A stretch of DNA of 64,000 nt from Enterobacter cloacae subsp. cloacae ATCC 13047 (GCF_000025565.1 NC_014121.1:3992216-4056215); one strand, 5' to 3'. Positions 1-12,341 are shown, counted from the first letter of the stretch. The notes: generated from the sequence alone by a model not told the origin. Numbers and translations: made by a program.

Positions 1-693
1 AATCCAGCACATCAGGATGACCACCAGCAGCACCGCAATCACCCCGCCGCGCCCGGGCTGGAGAGCCTCGCCAAACAGGGTTATCTGCGCAAGCTGCGGG
101 CTGGAGAGAATACCGGCCATCACCCCGCCCATCGCCATTGAGCCGCCATACACTTTGGCGGTGTTAACCCCAACCAGAATGTTCATGATGGCGAAGACAG
201 CGCTACCAAAGATCCCCAGAATGCCGAGCAGGTTCGGATAGTGCGTGGCAAAATCGCCGACAATATCCGGACGCTTGAGGATATTGATGATCCCGGTGAT
301 CAATCCGGAGGCAATAAACGCCGGAATAAGTGGAATAAAGACGTTTGCCAGCTGTCGCAGCGCATCGCTCATGGGGGCTTTGTATTTGGCCTTTGCCTGC
401 GCTTTGGTGCGCTCGGCATCGTCAACCGGCACGGCCGCCCCTCCGCCCATCAATGCGCGCATGGCATCAACGACCTGCGCCGCTTTTCCCGGCCCGACGA
501 TCAGCTGATGCTGCTGCCCCTGCTTTACGTATCCGCTGACGCCAGGAAGCTGCTTAAGGTGCGCGATATCAAGCTGGTCGTCGTCATGCACCTCGACGCG
601 CACACGCGTCATGCAGTTTTCCAGACGCTGAATGTTCTTCTCTCCGCCGATCCCCTGCAAAATATGGCTGGCGAGCGCTGCTGTTTTTTCCAT
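1..693 (-). CDS. murP: PTS N-acetylmuramic acid EIIBC component, 3' part missing
   Basis: Only the first 231 codons are in the window; the gene runs off the left edge. It should import and phosphorylate N-acetylmuramic acid at the inner membrane, using a separate EIIA. Residues 1 to about 85 form an EIIB domain with the phosphorylated cysteine at residue 27 in the context ENCMTRVRV. A basic, Ala/Lys-rich linker follows, then hydrophobic EIIC segments from about residue 115. The start lies 13 nt after the murQ stop, so the two are co-transcribed. The EIIB sequence differs clearly from what I recall of E. coli MurP, so the sugar is assigned mainly from the murQ/murR neighbours. Confidence 0.8.
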   Translation of the reverse strand, partial: MEKTAALASHILQGIGGEKNIQRLENCMTRVRVEVHDDDQLDIAHLKQLPGVSGYVKQGQQHQLIVGPGKAAQVVDAMRALMGGGAAVPVDDAERTKAQAKAKYKAPMSDALRQLANVFIPLIPAFIASGLITGIINILKRPDIVGDFATHYPNLLGILGIFGSAVFAIMNILVGVNTAKVYGGSMAMGGVMAGILSSPQLAQITLFGEALQPGRGGVIAVLLVVILMCWI

Positions 694-706
694 ACACGCC
701 TCTGTG

Positions 707-1600
707 TTAGTTTTCTAATGCCGCCCGTAAGAATCCATTATGCTCGGCAAGTCTGGCTCGCGCGGCGGCGGCATCCAGCCCGCTCAGGATCATCAGAATG
801 GCCGGTTTCACATCGTGATCGGTTTGTTTGAGTACGGCTTCCGCCTCTTCGCGGCTCGCACCGGTCGCTTCCATCACCATGCGACAGGCCCGGTCCACCA
901 GCTTGACGTTGGTGGCCTGCATATCCACCATCAGGTTCTGATACACCTTGCCGAACTTCACCATCGCGCCGGTGGAGATCATATTGAGCACCAGTTTTTG
1001 CGCGGTCCCGGATTTGAGACGCGTGGAGCCAGTGAGCGCTTCGGGCCCGACGACCGGCGAAATAGCGATGTGGGCCACCTGCGCAATGGGAGAGCCTGGA
1101 TTACAGGAGATAGCCACGGTAGTGCAGCCCGTCTGATTGGCATATTCCAGGCCACCAATGACGTAAGGTGTGCGCCCGGAAGCGGCCAGTCCGACCACCA
1201 GGTCGTTTGCGTTGAGGTTAAGCCCTTTCAGATCATCTTCACCGAGCTGTTTGTTGTCTTCCGCTCCTTCTACCGCCTTCAGCAGCGCGCCAGGCCCACC
1301 GGCAATGAGACCGACCACCAGCCCGTGCGGAACGCCGAACGTAGGCGGACATTCAGAGGCATCCAGCACGCCGAGTCGTCCGCTGGTTCCGGCGCCCATA
1401 TAAATAATGCGGCCCCCCGCCTTGAGCGCCTGTGCCGCAGCATCGACGGCCTTCGCCACCTCTGGTAATGTCTCTTTCACTGCCAGTGCGACCAGCGTAT
1501 CCTGTTGATTAAAACGGTTAACCAGCTCCAGGGTGGAGAGAGCATCCAGATCCATGGTTTGCGGGTTACGCGTTTCTGATACAAGTGAGCCAAGATTCAT
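707..1600 (-). CDS. murQ: N-acetylmuramic acid 6-phosphate etherase
   Basis: Cleaves the lactyl ether of MurNAc-6-phosphate to GlcNAc-6-phosphate and D-lactate in the cytoplasm, in peptidoglycan recycling and exogenous MurNAc use. The 297-residue protein is full length and carries the SIS sugar-phosphate fold: a phosphate-binding loop [17 protein letters not shown] near residue 70, the following CPPTFG, and a second loop [11 protein letters not shown] near residue 138. Acidic residues expected to be catalytic are visible in SECPPTFG and EGAEDN. First gene of a leftward murQ-murP operon and divergent from murR (118 nt apart), which is expected to repress it. Confidence 0.95.
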   Translation of the reverse strand: MNLGSLVSETRNPQTMDLDALSTLELVNRFNQQDTLVALAVKETLPEVAKAVDAAAQALKAGGRIIYMGAGTSGRLGVLDASECPPTFGVPHGLVVGLIAGGPGALLKAVEGAEDNKQLGEDDLKGLNLNANDLVVGLAASGRTPYVIGGLEYANQTGCTTVAISCNPGSPIAQVAHIAISPVVGPEALTGSTRLKSGTAQKLVLNMISTGAMVKFGKVYQNLMVDMQATNVKLVDRACRMVMEATGASREEAEAVLKQTDHDVKPAILMILSGLDAAAARARLAEHNGFLRAALEN

Positions 1601-1647
1601 CTTTTTTACCTCTGGAATTTTTAATTCATAATAAGCGCACTATAATG

Positions 1648-1660
1648 GAATATAAAATTC
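1648..1660. promoter_or_regulatory. Possible MurR operator in the murQ-murR gap
   Basis: A short inverted repeat with arms GAAT and ATTC around five A/T bases lies in the AT-rich gap between the divergent murQ and murR genes. The position suits a repressor site for both. The arms are too short to be sure. Confidence 0.3.
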
Positions 1661-1718
1661 ATTCAGGCGAGCAAAATTCGTATTTGCGCAGACAATCACA
1701 TTTTCGCCAGGAGAACGT

Positions 1719-2567
1719 ATGAACTGTTTAATTCGCATTCGCCAGCGTTATGCAGGCTTTGCTCAAAGCGACAAAAAGCTGGCGGATTTTTTGCTTTCTC
1801 AGCCCGACCATGCCCGCCATCTCAGCTCTCAGCAGCTGGCAAGCGAAGCGGGTGTGAGCCAGTCCAGCGTGGTGAAGTTTGCCCAGAAGATTGGCTTTAA
1901 GGGCTTCCCGGCACTGAAACTGGCAATCAGCGAAGCCCTGGTGAGTAACCCCAATCCGCAATCCATGCCGGTGCATAATCAGATCCGTGGCGATGATCCC
2001 ATGCGTCTGGTGGGCGAGAAGTTGATCAAAGAGAACGTCGCGGCCATGCACGCCACTCTTGATGTAAACACTGAAGAAAAATTACTGGAAAGCGTGGCAA
2101 TGCTGCGTGCGGCACGACGGATCATTTTGACCGGCATCGGCGCGTCCGGGCTGGTGGCGCGTAATTTTGGCTGGAAGCTGACGAAAATCGGGTATAACGC
2201 CATCGTCGAACAGGATATGCATGCCCTGCTGGCGACAGTGCAGGCCATGGATCCGGACGATCTGCTGCTGGCGATCTCCTATACCGGGGAACGCCGTGAA
2301 ATCAACATGGCCACCGACGAGGCCCTGCGTGTGGGTGGTAAAATTCTGGCTATTACCGGTTTTACGCCCAATGCACTGCAACAGCGGGCAACGCGCTGTT
2401 TGTATACCATTGCCGAGGAGCAGGCCACGCGCAGCGCGGCTATTTCGTCCACCAGCGCGCAAATGATGCTGACGGATCTGCTGTTTATGGCGCTGGTGCA
2501 GCAGGATCTGGAGCATGCGCCTGAGCGGATTCGTCACAGCGAAGAGCTGGTAAAAAAACTGGTTTGA
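1719..2567 (+). CDS. murR: RpiR-family transcriptional repressor MurR
   Basis: A 282-residue RpiR-family regulator. Residues 1-75 form the N-terminal helix-turn-helix (SQQLASEAGVSQSSVVKFAQ near 39-58) and residues about 125-255 the SIS domain that binds a sugar phosphate (GIGASGLVARNFGWKL and AISYTGERREI). Known family members near murQP sense MurNAc-6-phosphate and derepress the operon. The start ATG has the ribosome site AGGAGA 6 nt upstream. Divergent placement beside murQ supports the name. Confidence 0.92.
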   Translation: MNCLIRIRQRYAGFAQSDKKLADFLLSQPDHARHLSSQQLASEAGVSQSSVVKFAQKIGFKGFPALKLAISEALVSNPNPQSMPVHNQIRGDDPMRLVGEKLIKENVAAMHATLDVNTEEKLLESVAMLRAARRIILTGIGASGLVARNFGWKLTKIGYNAIVEQDMHALLATVQAMDPDDLLLAISYTGERREINMATDEALRVGGKILAITGFTPNALQQRATRCLYTIAEEQATRSAAISSTSAQMMLTDLLFMALVQQDLEHAPERIRHSEELVKKLV

Positions 2568-2578
2568 ACAACGAATGA

Positions 2579-3260
<682 letters not shown>

Positions 3261-3261
<1 letters not shown>

Positions 3262-3992
3262 TACTGACGCGCTTCCAGCATCAGGCGTTTCATTTCTGAA
3301 ACCGCCTCTTTCAGGCCACTCATCACCGCACGGCCAATAATGGCGTGGCCGATGTTCAGCTCATGCATTTCCGGCAGGGCGGCGATGGCTTTAACGTTGT
3401 GGTAGGTCAGCCCATGCCCTGCGTTGACCTTCAGACCCAGGCTCGCGGCGTAAGTAGCCGCTTTCGCGATACGCTCCAGCTCTTTAGCCTGCTCGGCATC
3501 GTTTTTGGCATCGGCGTAGCAGCCGGTGTGAATTTCAATATACGGCGCGCCCACGTCAGCCGCCGCTTTGATCTGCTCCGCATCAGCGTCAATGAACAGA
3601 GAAACCAGGATACCCGCGTCCGCCAGGCGTTTGCAGGCATCGCGCATTTTGTCACGCTGCCCCGCCACGTCCAGACCGCCTTCGGTGGTCACTTCCTGAC
3701 GCTTTTCCGGTACCAGGCAGCAGAAATGCGGTTTGGTGTCACAGGCAATCGTCAGCATCTCTTCCGTGACCGCCATCTCCAGGTTCATCCGGGTATCCAG
3801 CGTCTGTCGCAGAATACGCACGTCACGGTCAGTGATGTGGCGGCGGTCTTCGCGCAGATGAACGGTAATGCCATCGGCGCCAGCCTGCTCAGCGATAAAC
3901 GCCGCCTGAACCGGATCGGGATAAGCCGTGCCGCGAGCATTACGCAGCGTGGCGATGTGATCGATGTTGACGCCTAACAGTAATTCAGCCAT
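3261..3992 (-). CDS. pdxJ: Pyridoxine 5'-phosphate synthase
   Basis: Condenses 1-deoxyxylulose-5-phosphate with 3-amino-2-oxopropyl phosphate to pyridoxine 5'-phosphate, the ring-closing step of vitamin B6 synthesis. The 243-residue TIM-barrel protein matches the family length; the N-terminal [15 protein letters not shown], the following [17 protein letters not shown], and the late [10 protein letters not shown] and [12 protein letters not shown] phosphate-binding segments are all present. It is 75 nt downstream of recO and overlaps acpS by 1 nt. Confidence 0.96.
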
Positions 3993-4024
3993 GACAATCC
4001 TCGGTATTTTGATTCATTTTCCTT

Positions 4025-4060
4025 CCCTCTCTCCCTCCGTAAGAGGGCTGGAGTGAGGGA
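4025..4060. repeat. Intergenic palindromic repeat (CCCTCTC...GTGAGGG type)
   Basis: The gap between recO and pdxJ holds a GC-rich imperfect palindrome starting CCCTCTC and ending GTGAGGGA. A shorter relative lies at 26441-26464. Elements of this look are dispersed between genes in Enterobacteriaceae. It would sit in the transcript as a hairpin. Confidence 0.5.
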
Positions 4061-4067
4061 TAAAACG

Positions 4068-4775
4068 TTAACGTTTCGGCATAAACTGCCTGAACAATTC
4101 GCGGCTCTTCAGGGGTTTGCCCCCAAGATACGGCTTGAGCGCAATCCGGGTAAAGCGTTTTGCAGCACGAAGGGTATCTTGGTCCGGAAATTCGCGCTCA
4201 TACAGCGCCCGGAGCTGGCGTCCGGTAAAGGTGTTGTTATCAATCACGACGCTGGCGATAAACCCTTTTTCTTCCCGATACCGGTAGGTCATCCCGTCTT
4301 CGACCTCGTCTCCACTCCCCGCACAATGCAGAAAATCGACGCCATATCCCAGGTGACCCAGCAGCGCCAGCTCGAAACGGCGCAGGGCGGGTTCAGGCGA
4401 ACCGGTTGCGCCAGCAAGGGCCTGGATACAGTGCAGATAATCGAAGAAAAGTTCAGAGAAGCGAGTCTCATGTTCAAGAACGCGTGAGATGAGTTCATTG
4501 ACGTACAGACCGCTGTAAAGCGTGATGCCAGAAAGGGGAAGCGCCAGAGAGACGGCTTCAGCGCTGCGCAGGGTTTTGACTTCCCCTCGCCCGCCAAAAC
4601 GGACCAGCAGCGGCGTAAAGGGCTGTAAGGCGCCTTTGAGGTTGGAACGTTTAGAACGTGCGCCTTTTGCAACAAGGCGCACGCGACCCGACTCTTCCGT
4701 GAAGACGTCCAGCATCAGGCTGGTTTCGCTCCAGGGACGACTATGCAGAACAAAAGCGCGCTGCCAGCCTTCCAT
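4068..4775 (-). CDS. recO: DNA repair protein RecO
   Basis: Recombination mediator of the RecFOR pathway: anneals ssDNA and, with RecR, loads RecA onto SSB-coated gaps. The 235-residue protein has an N-terminal OB-fold ([22 protein letters not shown] at the start, [17 protein letters not shown] near residue 37) and a helical C-terminal domain. It lies 17 nt after era in the same leftward operon. The C-terminus is a few residues shorter than E. coli RecO as I recall it (242), which is minor variation. Confidence 0.94.
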   Translation of the reverse strand: MEGWQRAFVLHSRPWSETSLMLDVFTEESGRVRLVAKGARSKRSNLKGALQPFTPLLVRFGGRGEVKTLRSAEAVSLALPLSGITLYSGLYVNELISRVLEHETRFSELFFDYLHCIQALAGATGSPEPALRRFELALLGHLGYGVDFLHCAGSGDEVEDGMTYRYREEKGFIASVVIDNNTFTGRQLRALYEREFPDQDTLRAAKRFTRIALKPYLGGKPLKSRELFRQFMPKR

Positions 4776-4792
4776 TTGCGCGTCGTCTTGGT

Positions 4793-6495
<1,703 letters not shown>

Positions 6496-6597
6496 CTATA
6501 CACAACGACAGGGGATGTCGTTAGTTCGAAGAGATTTATCGCTGAAATAATTCACGTAGCCGCTAATTAAAGCGACTACGTGTTCAATTATTGAGAA

Positions 6598-7572
6598 TTA
6601 ATGGATCCCGCCAATACGATTCAGGCGTACCCCGGTCGGCCATTCGCCTTCCTGTTTCTCAAAACTCATCCAGATTGCGGTTGCTTTACCCACCAGATTC
6701 GCTTCCGGCACAAAGCCCCAGTAACGGCTGTCCGCGGAGTTATCGCGGTTATCGCCCATCATGAAGTACTGTCCCGGCGGTACGATCCAGGTGGCCAGCT
6801 GCTGACCTGGCTGTTTGTAATACATCCCGACCTGATCCTGCGCAATTGGCACGGTCAGGATCCGGTGCGTCACATCACCCAGCGTCTCTTTACGTTCGAC
6901 CAGACGAATACCGTTCTCTTTGGTTTCATCTTTCGGCACCTGGAAGAAACCGTTGGTCGCTTCGCCGCCGTTACGACGGGCAAAGGTCTGCACAAAATCA
7001 CTTGGCTCAACGTTTGAGTAGGTGATTGGCAGCGCGTTTTCACACGCGGTACCGGAGCTGCAGCCAGGCTGAACGGTCACTTCTTTGGCAACCGGATCGT
7101 AGGTGACTTTATCACCCGGCAGACCCACCGCGCGCTTGATGTAGTCAAGGCGTGGATCGTCCGGGTATTTAAACACCACAATGTCGCCACGTTTCGGATG
7201 GCCCGTTTCGATCAGCGTTTTCTGGTAGATCGGATCTTTAATGCCATAGGCAAACTTCTCGACCAGAATAAAATCACCAATCAGCAGCGTTGGCATCATG
7301 GAGCCTGACGGGATCTGGAACGGCTCGTAAATAAACGAACGCACCACCAGCACAATCGCCAGCACCGGGAATACCGATGCCCCGGTCTCCAGCCAGCCCG
7401 GTTTCGGGCCAACTTTCTTCAGGGTTTTCGCATCAAGCCCATCACCTGTGGCTGCCTGCGCGGCAGCCTGACGTTCACGGCGTTTTGGGGCGAAAATAAA
7501 CTTATCCAGACACCACAACAGACCTGTCACCAGGGTAGCGATGACCAGGATCAGGGCAAACATGTTCGCCAT
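6598..7572 (-). CDS. lepB: Signal peptidase I
   Basis: Inner-membrane endopeptidase that removes signal peptides from exported preproteins. 324 residues: a first membrane segment at 4-22, a basic cytoplasmic loop, a second segment about 63-80, then the periplasmic catalytic domain. The Ser/Lys dyad is Ser91 in IPSGSMMPTL and Lys146 in DYIKRAVGLPGD; the later box GDNRDNSADSR is also intact. It follows lepA by 15 nt, as in E. coli. Confidence 0.97.
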   Translation of the reverse strand: MANMFALILVIATLVTGLLWCLDKFIFAPKRRERQAAAQAATGDGLDAKTLKKVGPKPGWLETGASVFPVLAIVLVVRSFIYEPFQIPSGSMMPTLLIGDFILVEKFAYGIKDPIYQKTLIETGHPKRGDIVVFKYPDDPRLDYIKRAVGLPGDKVTYDPVAKEVTVQPGCSSGTACENALPITYSNVEPSDFVQTFARRNGGEATNGFFQVPKDETKENGIRLVERKETLGDVTHRILTVPIAQDQVGMYYKQPGQQLATWIVPPGQYFMMGDNRDNSADSRYWGFVPEANLVGKATAIWMSFEKQEGEWPTGVRLNRIGGIH

Positions 7573-7587
7573 GCCAACTCCTTAGGG

Positions 7588-9387
7588 TTATTTGCCGTCT
7601 TTACCAACATGCAGAATGGCAAGGAATGCTTCCTGCGGCAGTTCGACGTTACCGACCTGCTTCATACGCTTCTTACCTTCTTTCTGCTTCTGGAGCAGCT
7701 TTTTCTTACGGCTGACGTCACCGCCATAGCATTTCGCCAGAACGTTTTTACGCAGCTGTTTCACGGTAGAGCGGGCGATAATGTGGTTGCCAATGGCCGC
7801 CTGAATCGCGATATCAAACTGCTGACGCGGGATCAGATCTTTCATCTTCTCAACCAGCTCACGGCCACGGTACGGGGCATTGTCGTTGTGGGTGATCAGG
7901 GCCAGCGCATCAACACGTTCGCCGTTGATCAGCACATCCACACGTACCATGTTCGAAGCCTGGAAGCGTTTGAAGTTGTAATCCAGTGACGCATAGCCAC
8001 GAGACGTAGACTTCAGACGGTCGAAGAAGTCGAGAACCACTTCCGCCATTGGGATTTCGTAGGTCAGCGCGACCTGGTTACCGTGGTAAACCATGTTGGT
8101 CTGAACGCCACGCTTCTCCACGCACAGCGTGATAACGTTACCCAGATATTCCTGCGGCAGCAGCATATGACACTCTGCGATAGGCTCACGCAACTCATCG
8201 ATGTTGTTCAGCGGCGGCAGCTTGGACGGGCTGTCGACGTAGACGATCTCTTTGTTGGTGGTCTGCACTTCGTACACTACGGTCGGCGCGGTGGTGATCA
8301 GATCCAGATCGTATTCACGCTCCAGACGTTCCTGAATAATCTCCATGTGCAGCAGACCAAGGAAGCCGCATCGGAAGCCGAAGCCGAGCGCCGTGGAGCT
8401 TTCTGGCTCGTAGAACAGCGAGGCGTCGTTAAGGCTCAGCTTGCCGAGCGCATCACGGAAGTTCTCGTAGTCGTCGGAGCTGACCGGGAACAGGCCGGCA
8501 TAAACCTGTGGTTTCACCTTTTTAAAGCCTGGCAGCGCTTTTTCTGCCGGGTTACGCGCGCCGGTCAGGGTATCGCCCACTGGCGCACCGAGAATGTCTT
8601 TTATGGCACAAACCAGCCAGCCCACCTCGCCGCATTTCAGCTCGGTACGGTCAACCTGTTTTGGTGTGAAGATCCCGAGACGGTCTGCGTTATAAACCTG
8701 GCCGGTACTCATCACCTTAATTTTGTCGCCTTTACGCATGGTGCCGTTTTTAATACGCACCAGCGAGACAACGCCCAGATAGTTATCGAACCAGGAGTCG
8801 ATAATCAGCGCCTGCAGTGGGGCATCCGGGTCACCTTCTGGTGGCGGAATATCACGCACCAGACGTTCCAGCACATCGGTAACGCCCACGCCGGTTTTTG
8901 CCGAGCAACGCACGGCATCGGTCGCGTCAATTCCGACGATATCTTCAATCTCTTCCGCCACGCGCTCAGGGTCAGCGGCTGGCAGGTCGATCTTGTTCAG
9001 AACCGGCACCACCTCGAGATCCATTTCCATCGCCGTGTAGCAGTTTGCCAGGGTCTGAGCTTCTACGCCCTGCCCCGCATCCACCACCAGCAGCGCGCCT
9101 TCACAGGCTGCCAGCGAGCGAGAAACTTCATAGGAGAAGTCAACGTGGCCTGGGGTGTCGATAAAGTTCAGTTGGTAGGTTTCACCATCAGCCGCCTTGT
9201 AATCGAGCGTGACGCTCTGCGCTTTAATGGTGATACCACGTTCGCGTTCCAGGTCCATGGAGTCCAGAACCTGGGCTTCCATTTCACGATCAGACAGGCC
9301 ACCGCAAATCTGGATAATACGGTCAGACAGCGTCGACTTACCGTGGTCAATGTGAGCAATGATCGAAAAGTTACGTATGTTCTTCAT
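7588..9387 (-). CDS. lepA: Elongation factor 4 (back-translocase)
   Basis: Ribosome-associated translational GTPase related to EF-G. The 599-residue protein has the G1 loop AHIDHGKST near residue 10, DTPGH near 77 and NKID near 131, followed by EF-G-like domains II, III and V and the LepA-specific C-terminal domain. It is the first gene of the leftward lepA-lepB run. The long open frame on the opposite strand is a shadow of this gene. Confidence 0.97.
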   Translation of the reverse strand: MKNIRNFSIIAHIDHGKSTLSDRIIQICGGLSDREMEAQVLDSMDLERERGITIKAQSVTLDYKAADGETYQLNFIDTPGHVDFSYEVSRSLAACEGALLVVDAGQGVEAQTLANCYTAMEMDLEVVPVLNKIDLPAADPERVAEEIEDIVGIDATDAVRCSAKTGVGVTDVLERLVRDIPPPEGDPDAPLQALIIDSWFDNYLGVVSLVRIKNGTMRKGDKIKVMSTGQVYNADRLGIFTPKQVDRTELKCGEVGWLVCAIKDILGAPVGDTLTGARNPAEKALPGFKKVKPQVYAGLFPVSSDDYENFRDALGKLSLNDASLFYEPESSTALGFGFRCGFLGLLHMEIIQERLEREYDLDLITTAPTVVYEVQTTNKEIVYVDSPSKLPPLNNIDELREPIAECHMLLPQEYLGNVITLCVEKRGVQTNMVYHGNQVALTYEIPMAEVVLDFFDRLKSTSRGYASLDYNFKRFQASNMVRVDVLINGERVDALALITHNDNAPYRGRELVEKMKDLIPRQQFDIAIQAAIGNHIIARSTVKQLRKNVLAKCYGGDVSRKKKLLQKQKEGKKRMKQVGNVELPQEAFLAILHVGKDGK

Positions 9388-9560
9388 ATAGTTAAATAAT
9401 TATGCCTTACGAATTCCTGGAGGCCGCTGTTCTTAGCCTGACGTTTTTCAGTGCGAAAACGCAGCATTCTACACTACATCTCCGTTACCTGGAAATGCAC
9501 TTAGCGCCAGGTATAGCGTGAAGAAATGGCGTTTTCTTTTTTAAGATGTAAATGATGATA

Positions 9561-9583
9561 AAGCCCGATGGATCACCGGGCCT
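9561..9583 (-). terminator. Hairpin at the end of rseC
   Basis: Arms GCCCG (9563-9567) and CGGGC (9577-9581), followed on the minus strand by a short U-containing run. It overlaps the rseC stop codon and would end the rpoE-rseABC transcript before the lepA promoter region. The U-tract is weak. Confidence 0.45.
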
Positions 9584-10049
9584 CAGAGGAGAGCGTCTCA
9601 ACACGAAGTTGGTCTGGTGCCAGCCCTACGCTGAGAATAACAGGCTGCCACGCTTCGCGGGCTGCGAGCCTTGGGGAGAAACCTTTGGCAAGCCAGAAAC
9701 CACCCACACCTCCCAATGCAGCGCCGCACATAGCCGCCGCATCGGTACCAAACAGCATCTGAAACACGCCGCCCATCACAAAGAGCCCCACCAACGGGGA
9801 GAGATAAACCAGCATTGCGGAACCCAACAGGCTGCCTTCGGCAATGCCCAGTTCCACCTTCTGTCCTGCCACCAGTGGTTGCTCACTTGGCACGGAAAGC
9901 GTGTGCGAGGTTTGCGGCCCGAGCTTATTTAGCACGCGGCTGCCGCAACCCGCCCGGGATGCACAACTGTTACAGGAGGCCTTTACATCACAGCTTACCA
10001 GCGCAACACCGTCCCGCCATGATACAACCGTAGCCCACTCTTTAATCAT
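9573..10049 (-). CDS. rseC: SoxR-reducing system protein RseC
   Basis: Inner-membrane protein of 158 residues, last gene of the sigma-E operon. Visible: a cysteine-rich cytoplasmic N-terminus (CDVKASCNSCASRAGCGS near residues 20-37) and two hydrophobic segments at about 72-92 and 98-117. Homologues take part in reducing oxidised SoxR together with the Rsx complex, and give a mild positive effect on sigma-E. Overlaps the rseB stop by 4 nt. Confidence 0.93.
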   Translation of the reverse strand: MIKEWATVVSWRDGVALVSCDVKASCNSCASRAGCGSRVLNKLGPQTSHTLSVPSEQPLVAGQKVELGIAEGSLLGSAMLVYLSPLVGLFVMGGVFQMLFGTDAAAMCGAALGGVGGFWLAKGFSPRLAAREAWQPVILSVGLAPDQLRVETLSSEAR

Positions 10050-10999
10050 TGTGCAGCCCTGAATTTGATGCTGTCAGAAATACGCTTCGCCGTTTGCGGG
10101 GGTAATTCGCCGACGATGGTGATCTCCGCGTTATCGCGTACCGTGGTACTGACTGTTCGACGTCCGGTACGCAGCATTTGTTCGGCACTGTTTGCCGTCG
10201 CGCGATTGATGTTCACCGAGAAGCTGAACAAGCCATCGGAGTAGAGGCGCGATTCAACCGGCGTTTCAATGGTAGGCAGTTGTCGGCGGCTGCTTGATAC
10301 TTCCGTAAAGCCTTGCGGGATCCAGGAAGGAACCCAGTTGAAATTCACGGAATCTCCCGCCGGAACGGAGAGCAGCGGCGGCAAGCTGGCTTTCGCCAGA
10401 TTCTGCATGCTATTACCCACCTGATTATTAACGCTAAAGGAGATAACGCGGAACTGTTCCAGCGTTTCGCCATCGCGATCAAGCAGGTCTACACGCATTG
10501 GAAGCTTGGTTTCGGCATCAATCCAGACAATGTAGCTGTAACGCGTCCCGTCGCGGGCGACAACGCGGATCACTTCACACAATCTGTCAGCGATGCGCGT
10601 ACGCCCTACCGAAATAAAATCGTAGTAAGGGGCAAGGCGCTTGAAGTCGGTGTAGATGAGCGATGGCAGAGAATCAACGATATAGTCGCCATTGAGGGTA
10701 AAAGGCTCCAGGCCTGGCTCGAAATAGCTGATTTCGTTACCACGCTGAACCACTTCGCGACGCGGGCCATCCATCTGTAAAAGTTGCGCGAGCGGCTGAT
10801 TATCAAGACGGGCATGGCGATAGCGTAACGACTCGACGCCCTGCTTATTGATGCTGATAAATGCCAACTCGTAATTGAGTGACTGGCTGGCCAGATTCAT
10901 TTGCTGCAACAACGCCCCGGATGAAACATCAGCCGAGGCGTTGGCAGAGAAGAACAGGCTACCCGCCATCAGAGACATGGCGAACCAAAGTTGCTTCAT
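10046..10999 (-). CDS. rseB: Sigma-E regulatory protein RseB
   Basis: Periplasmic protein that binds the RseA periplasmic domain and shields it from DegS; released when it senses mislocalised LPS or porins. 317 residues with a signal peptide (about 1-23, ending SANASA) and the MucB/RseB two-domain fold with its lipoprotein-carrier-like N-terminal part. Its start codon overlaps the rseA stop by 1 nt, indicating coupled translation and a fixed ratio to RseA. Confidence 0.95.
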   Translation of the reverse strand: MKQLWFAMSLMAGSLFFSANASADVSSGALLQQMNLASQSLNYELAFISINKQGVESLRYRHARLDNQPLAQLLQMDGPRREVVQRGNEISYFEPGLEPFTLNGDYIVDSLPSLIYTDFKRLAPYYDFISVGRTRIADRLCEVIRVVARDGTRYSYIVWIDAETKLPMRVDLLDRDGETLEQFRVISFSVNNQVGNSMQNLAKASLPPLLSVPAGDSVNFNWVPSWIPQGFTEVSSSRRQLPTIETPVESRLYSDGLFSFSVNINRATANSAEQMLRTGRRTVSTTVRDNAEITIVGELPPQTAKRISDSIKFRAAQ

Positions 11000-11649
11000 T
11001 ACTGCGATTGCGTTCCTAAAGTTTGGTTTCCTGGCACCTGCACAGCAGCCTGCTGGGTTTGTGCCTGCTCAAACTGAAGCTGTTCTGAGTGCAGACGACG
11101 CTGCAACTCATAATCCTGCAACATCGCATTAATGCGACGGCGCTGCTCCTGAACCTGCTGTTGCTGACCGCCACTGGCGGAGGCATCAGCCGGTACACCC
11201 AAACTTACCGGGCTGGCTTTGCCCATCATCGGCAGTGTATTGAACACTGGCGCTTCTGGCTGCTGATTAGTTTCAGACTGAGTATTATAGTGCTGGACGC
11301 CAACGATAACTGCAAGCGATACGCATGCCGCCACACCCATTTGGGTAAGTTGACTGGCCCACGGACGCACCTTCTGCCAGAACGGCATTTTCTGCCACTG
11401 GTGTGGTGCAGGTTGAGCTTCAGGAATCAGCGGAGTGGTCTGATGAACAGGCTCATTCTCAATAGCCGCCATCACGCGGGCTGAGATATCGAAATGGATA
11501 ACCTCGCTGGTGTCACCACGAAGGGTGTCACGGATGAGATGGTAACACTCCCAGGTCTCTTGCATTTCGGGAGAATGAGACAACTCGTTGAGCAGCTCAC
11601 TATCCAGCGTTTCACCATCCATTAAAGCGGAAAGTTTTTCTTTCTGCAT
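10999..11649 (-). CDS. rseA: Anti-sigma-E factor RseA
   Basis: Single-pass inner-membrane anti-sigma factor that holds RpoE inactive until cut by DegS, RseP and ClpXP. 216 residues: cytoplasmic sigma-binding domain at 1-100, one membrane span at about 101-118 (MGVAACVSLAVIVGVQHY), and a periplasmic domain rich in Gln that binds RseB. The frame is open 27 codons further upstream, but MQKEKLSALMDGETLD matches the known N-terminus. It starts 31 nt after rpoE. Confidence 0.96.
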   Translation of the reverse strand: MQKEKLSALMDGETLDSELLNELSHSPEMQETWECYHLIRDTLRGDTSEVIHFDISARVMAAIENEPVHQTTPLIPEAQPAPHQWQKMPFWQKVRPWASQLTQMGVAACVSLAVIVGVQHYNTQSETNQQPEAPVFNTLPMMGKASPVSLGVPADASASGGQQQQVQEQRRRINAMLQDYELQRRLHSEQLQFEQAQTQQAAVQVPGNQTLGTQSQ

Positions 11650-11680
11650 GCCTAATACCTTTTCCAGTATCCCGCTATCG

Positions 11681-12256
11681 TCAACGCCTGATAAGCGGTT
11701 GAACTTTATTATCAATAGCTTCTCGCGCACGGAAAATTCGTGAACGTACCGTGCCGACCGGACAATCCATGATAGCGGCTATCTCTTCATAGCTCAGACC
11801 ATCAAGCTCCCGTAACGTAATTGCCATGCGTAAATCTTCCGGAAGCGACTCGATCGTGCGAAAAACAATTTGTCTCAGTTCTTCTGACAACATTAAGTTC
11901 TCAGGGTTCGAAATTTCTTTCAGCGCACCGCCACTTTCGAAGTTTTCGGCGTCGATTGCGTCCACATCACTTGAAGGCGGACGACGGCCCTGAGCGACCA
12001 GATAATTCTTTGCCGTATTGACCGCAATACGGTACAGCCAGGTATAAAAAGCACTATCTCCCCGGAACGAGTCCAGCGCGCGATAGGCCTTAATAAAAGA
12101 CTCTTGTACAACATCAGGCACATCACCTGACGGTACATAGCGGGAAACCAGACTCGCCACCTTATGCTGGTAGCGCACCACCAGTAGGTTAAAGGCTTTC
12201 TGATCTCCCTTCTGGACCCGTTCAACCAGGACCTGGTCCGTTAACTGCTCGCTCAT
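11681..12256 (-). CDS. rpoE: RNA polymerase sigma factor RpoE (sigma-24)
   Basis: ECF sigma factor for envelope stress. 191 residues: region 2 (VRYQHKVASLVSRYV and DVVQESFIKAYRAL) and region 4 with its helix-turn-helix (YEEIAAIMDCPVGTVRSRIFRAR). Start taken at MSEQLTDQVL, as in E. coli; the frame is open 11 codons upstream. An upstream short frame ends in an ATGA overlap with this start. First structural gene of rpoE-rseA-rseB-rseC, preceded by a sigma-E-type promoter, so it activates itself. Confidence 0.97.
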   Translation of the reverse strand: MSEQLTDQVLVERVQKGDQKAFNLLVVRYQHKVASLVSRYVPSGDVPDVVQESFIKAYRALDSFRGDSAFYTWLYRIAVNTAKNYLVAQGRRPPSSDVDAIDAENFESGGALKEISNPENLMLSEELRQIVFRTIESLPEDLRMAITLRELDGLSYEEIAAIMDCPVGTVRSRIFRAREAIDNKVQPLIRR

Positions 12257-12333
12257 CCGAGGTAATGTCTCCCCAAACCAAAATTCCACGCGTTATCGAA
12301 ACGCCACTCTACAAATCCCGCACTTTTGAGCAA
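12253..12333 (-). CDS. Possible rpoE leader peptide (rseD-like)
   Basis: A 26-codon frame with a TTG start ends in a TGA that overlaps the rpoE ATG (ATGA). E. coli has a short leader gene, rseD, coupled to rpoE translation, which makes this overlap suggestive. The frame cannot extend past an in-frame stop at 12358-12360 and has no clear ribosome site. The predicted start of the downstream promoter transcript lies only a few bases before the TTG, so it would be nearly leaderless. Tentative. Confidence 0.3.
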   Translation of the reverse strand: MLKSAGFVEWRFDNAWNFGLGRHYLG

Positions 12334-12341
12334 GCACCGAG

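Noticed and set aside
740..1468. 242-codon plus-strand frame
   Set aside because: It is antisense to murQ, which has full family motifs; no ribosome site or recognisable domain.
8083..9399. 438-codon plus-strand frame opposite lepA
   Set aside because: Shadow of the GC-rich lepA gene; composition rich in His and Gln without any domain.
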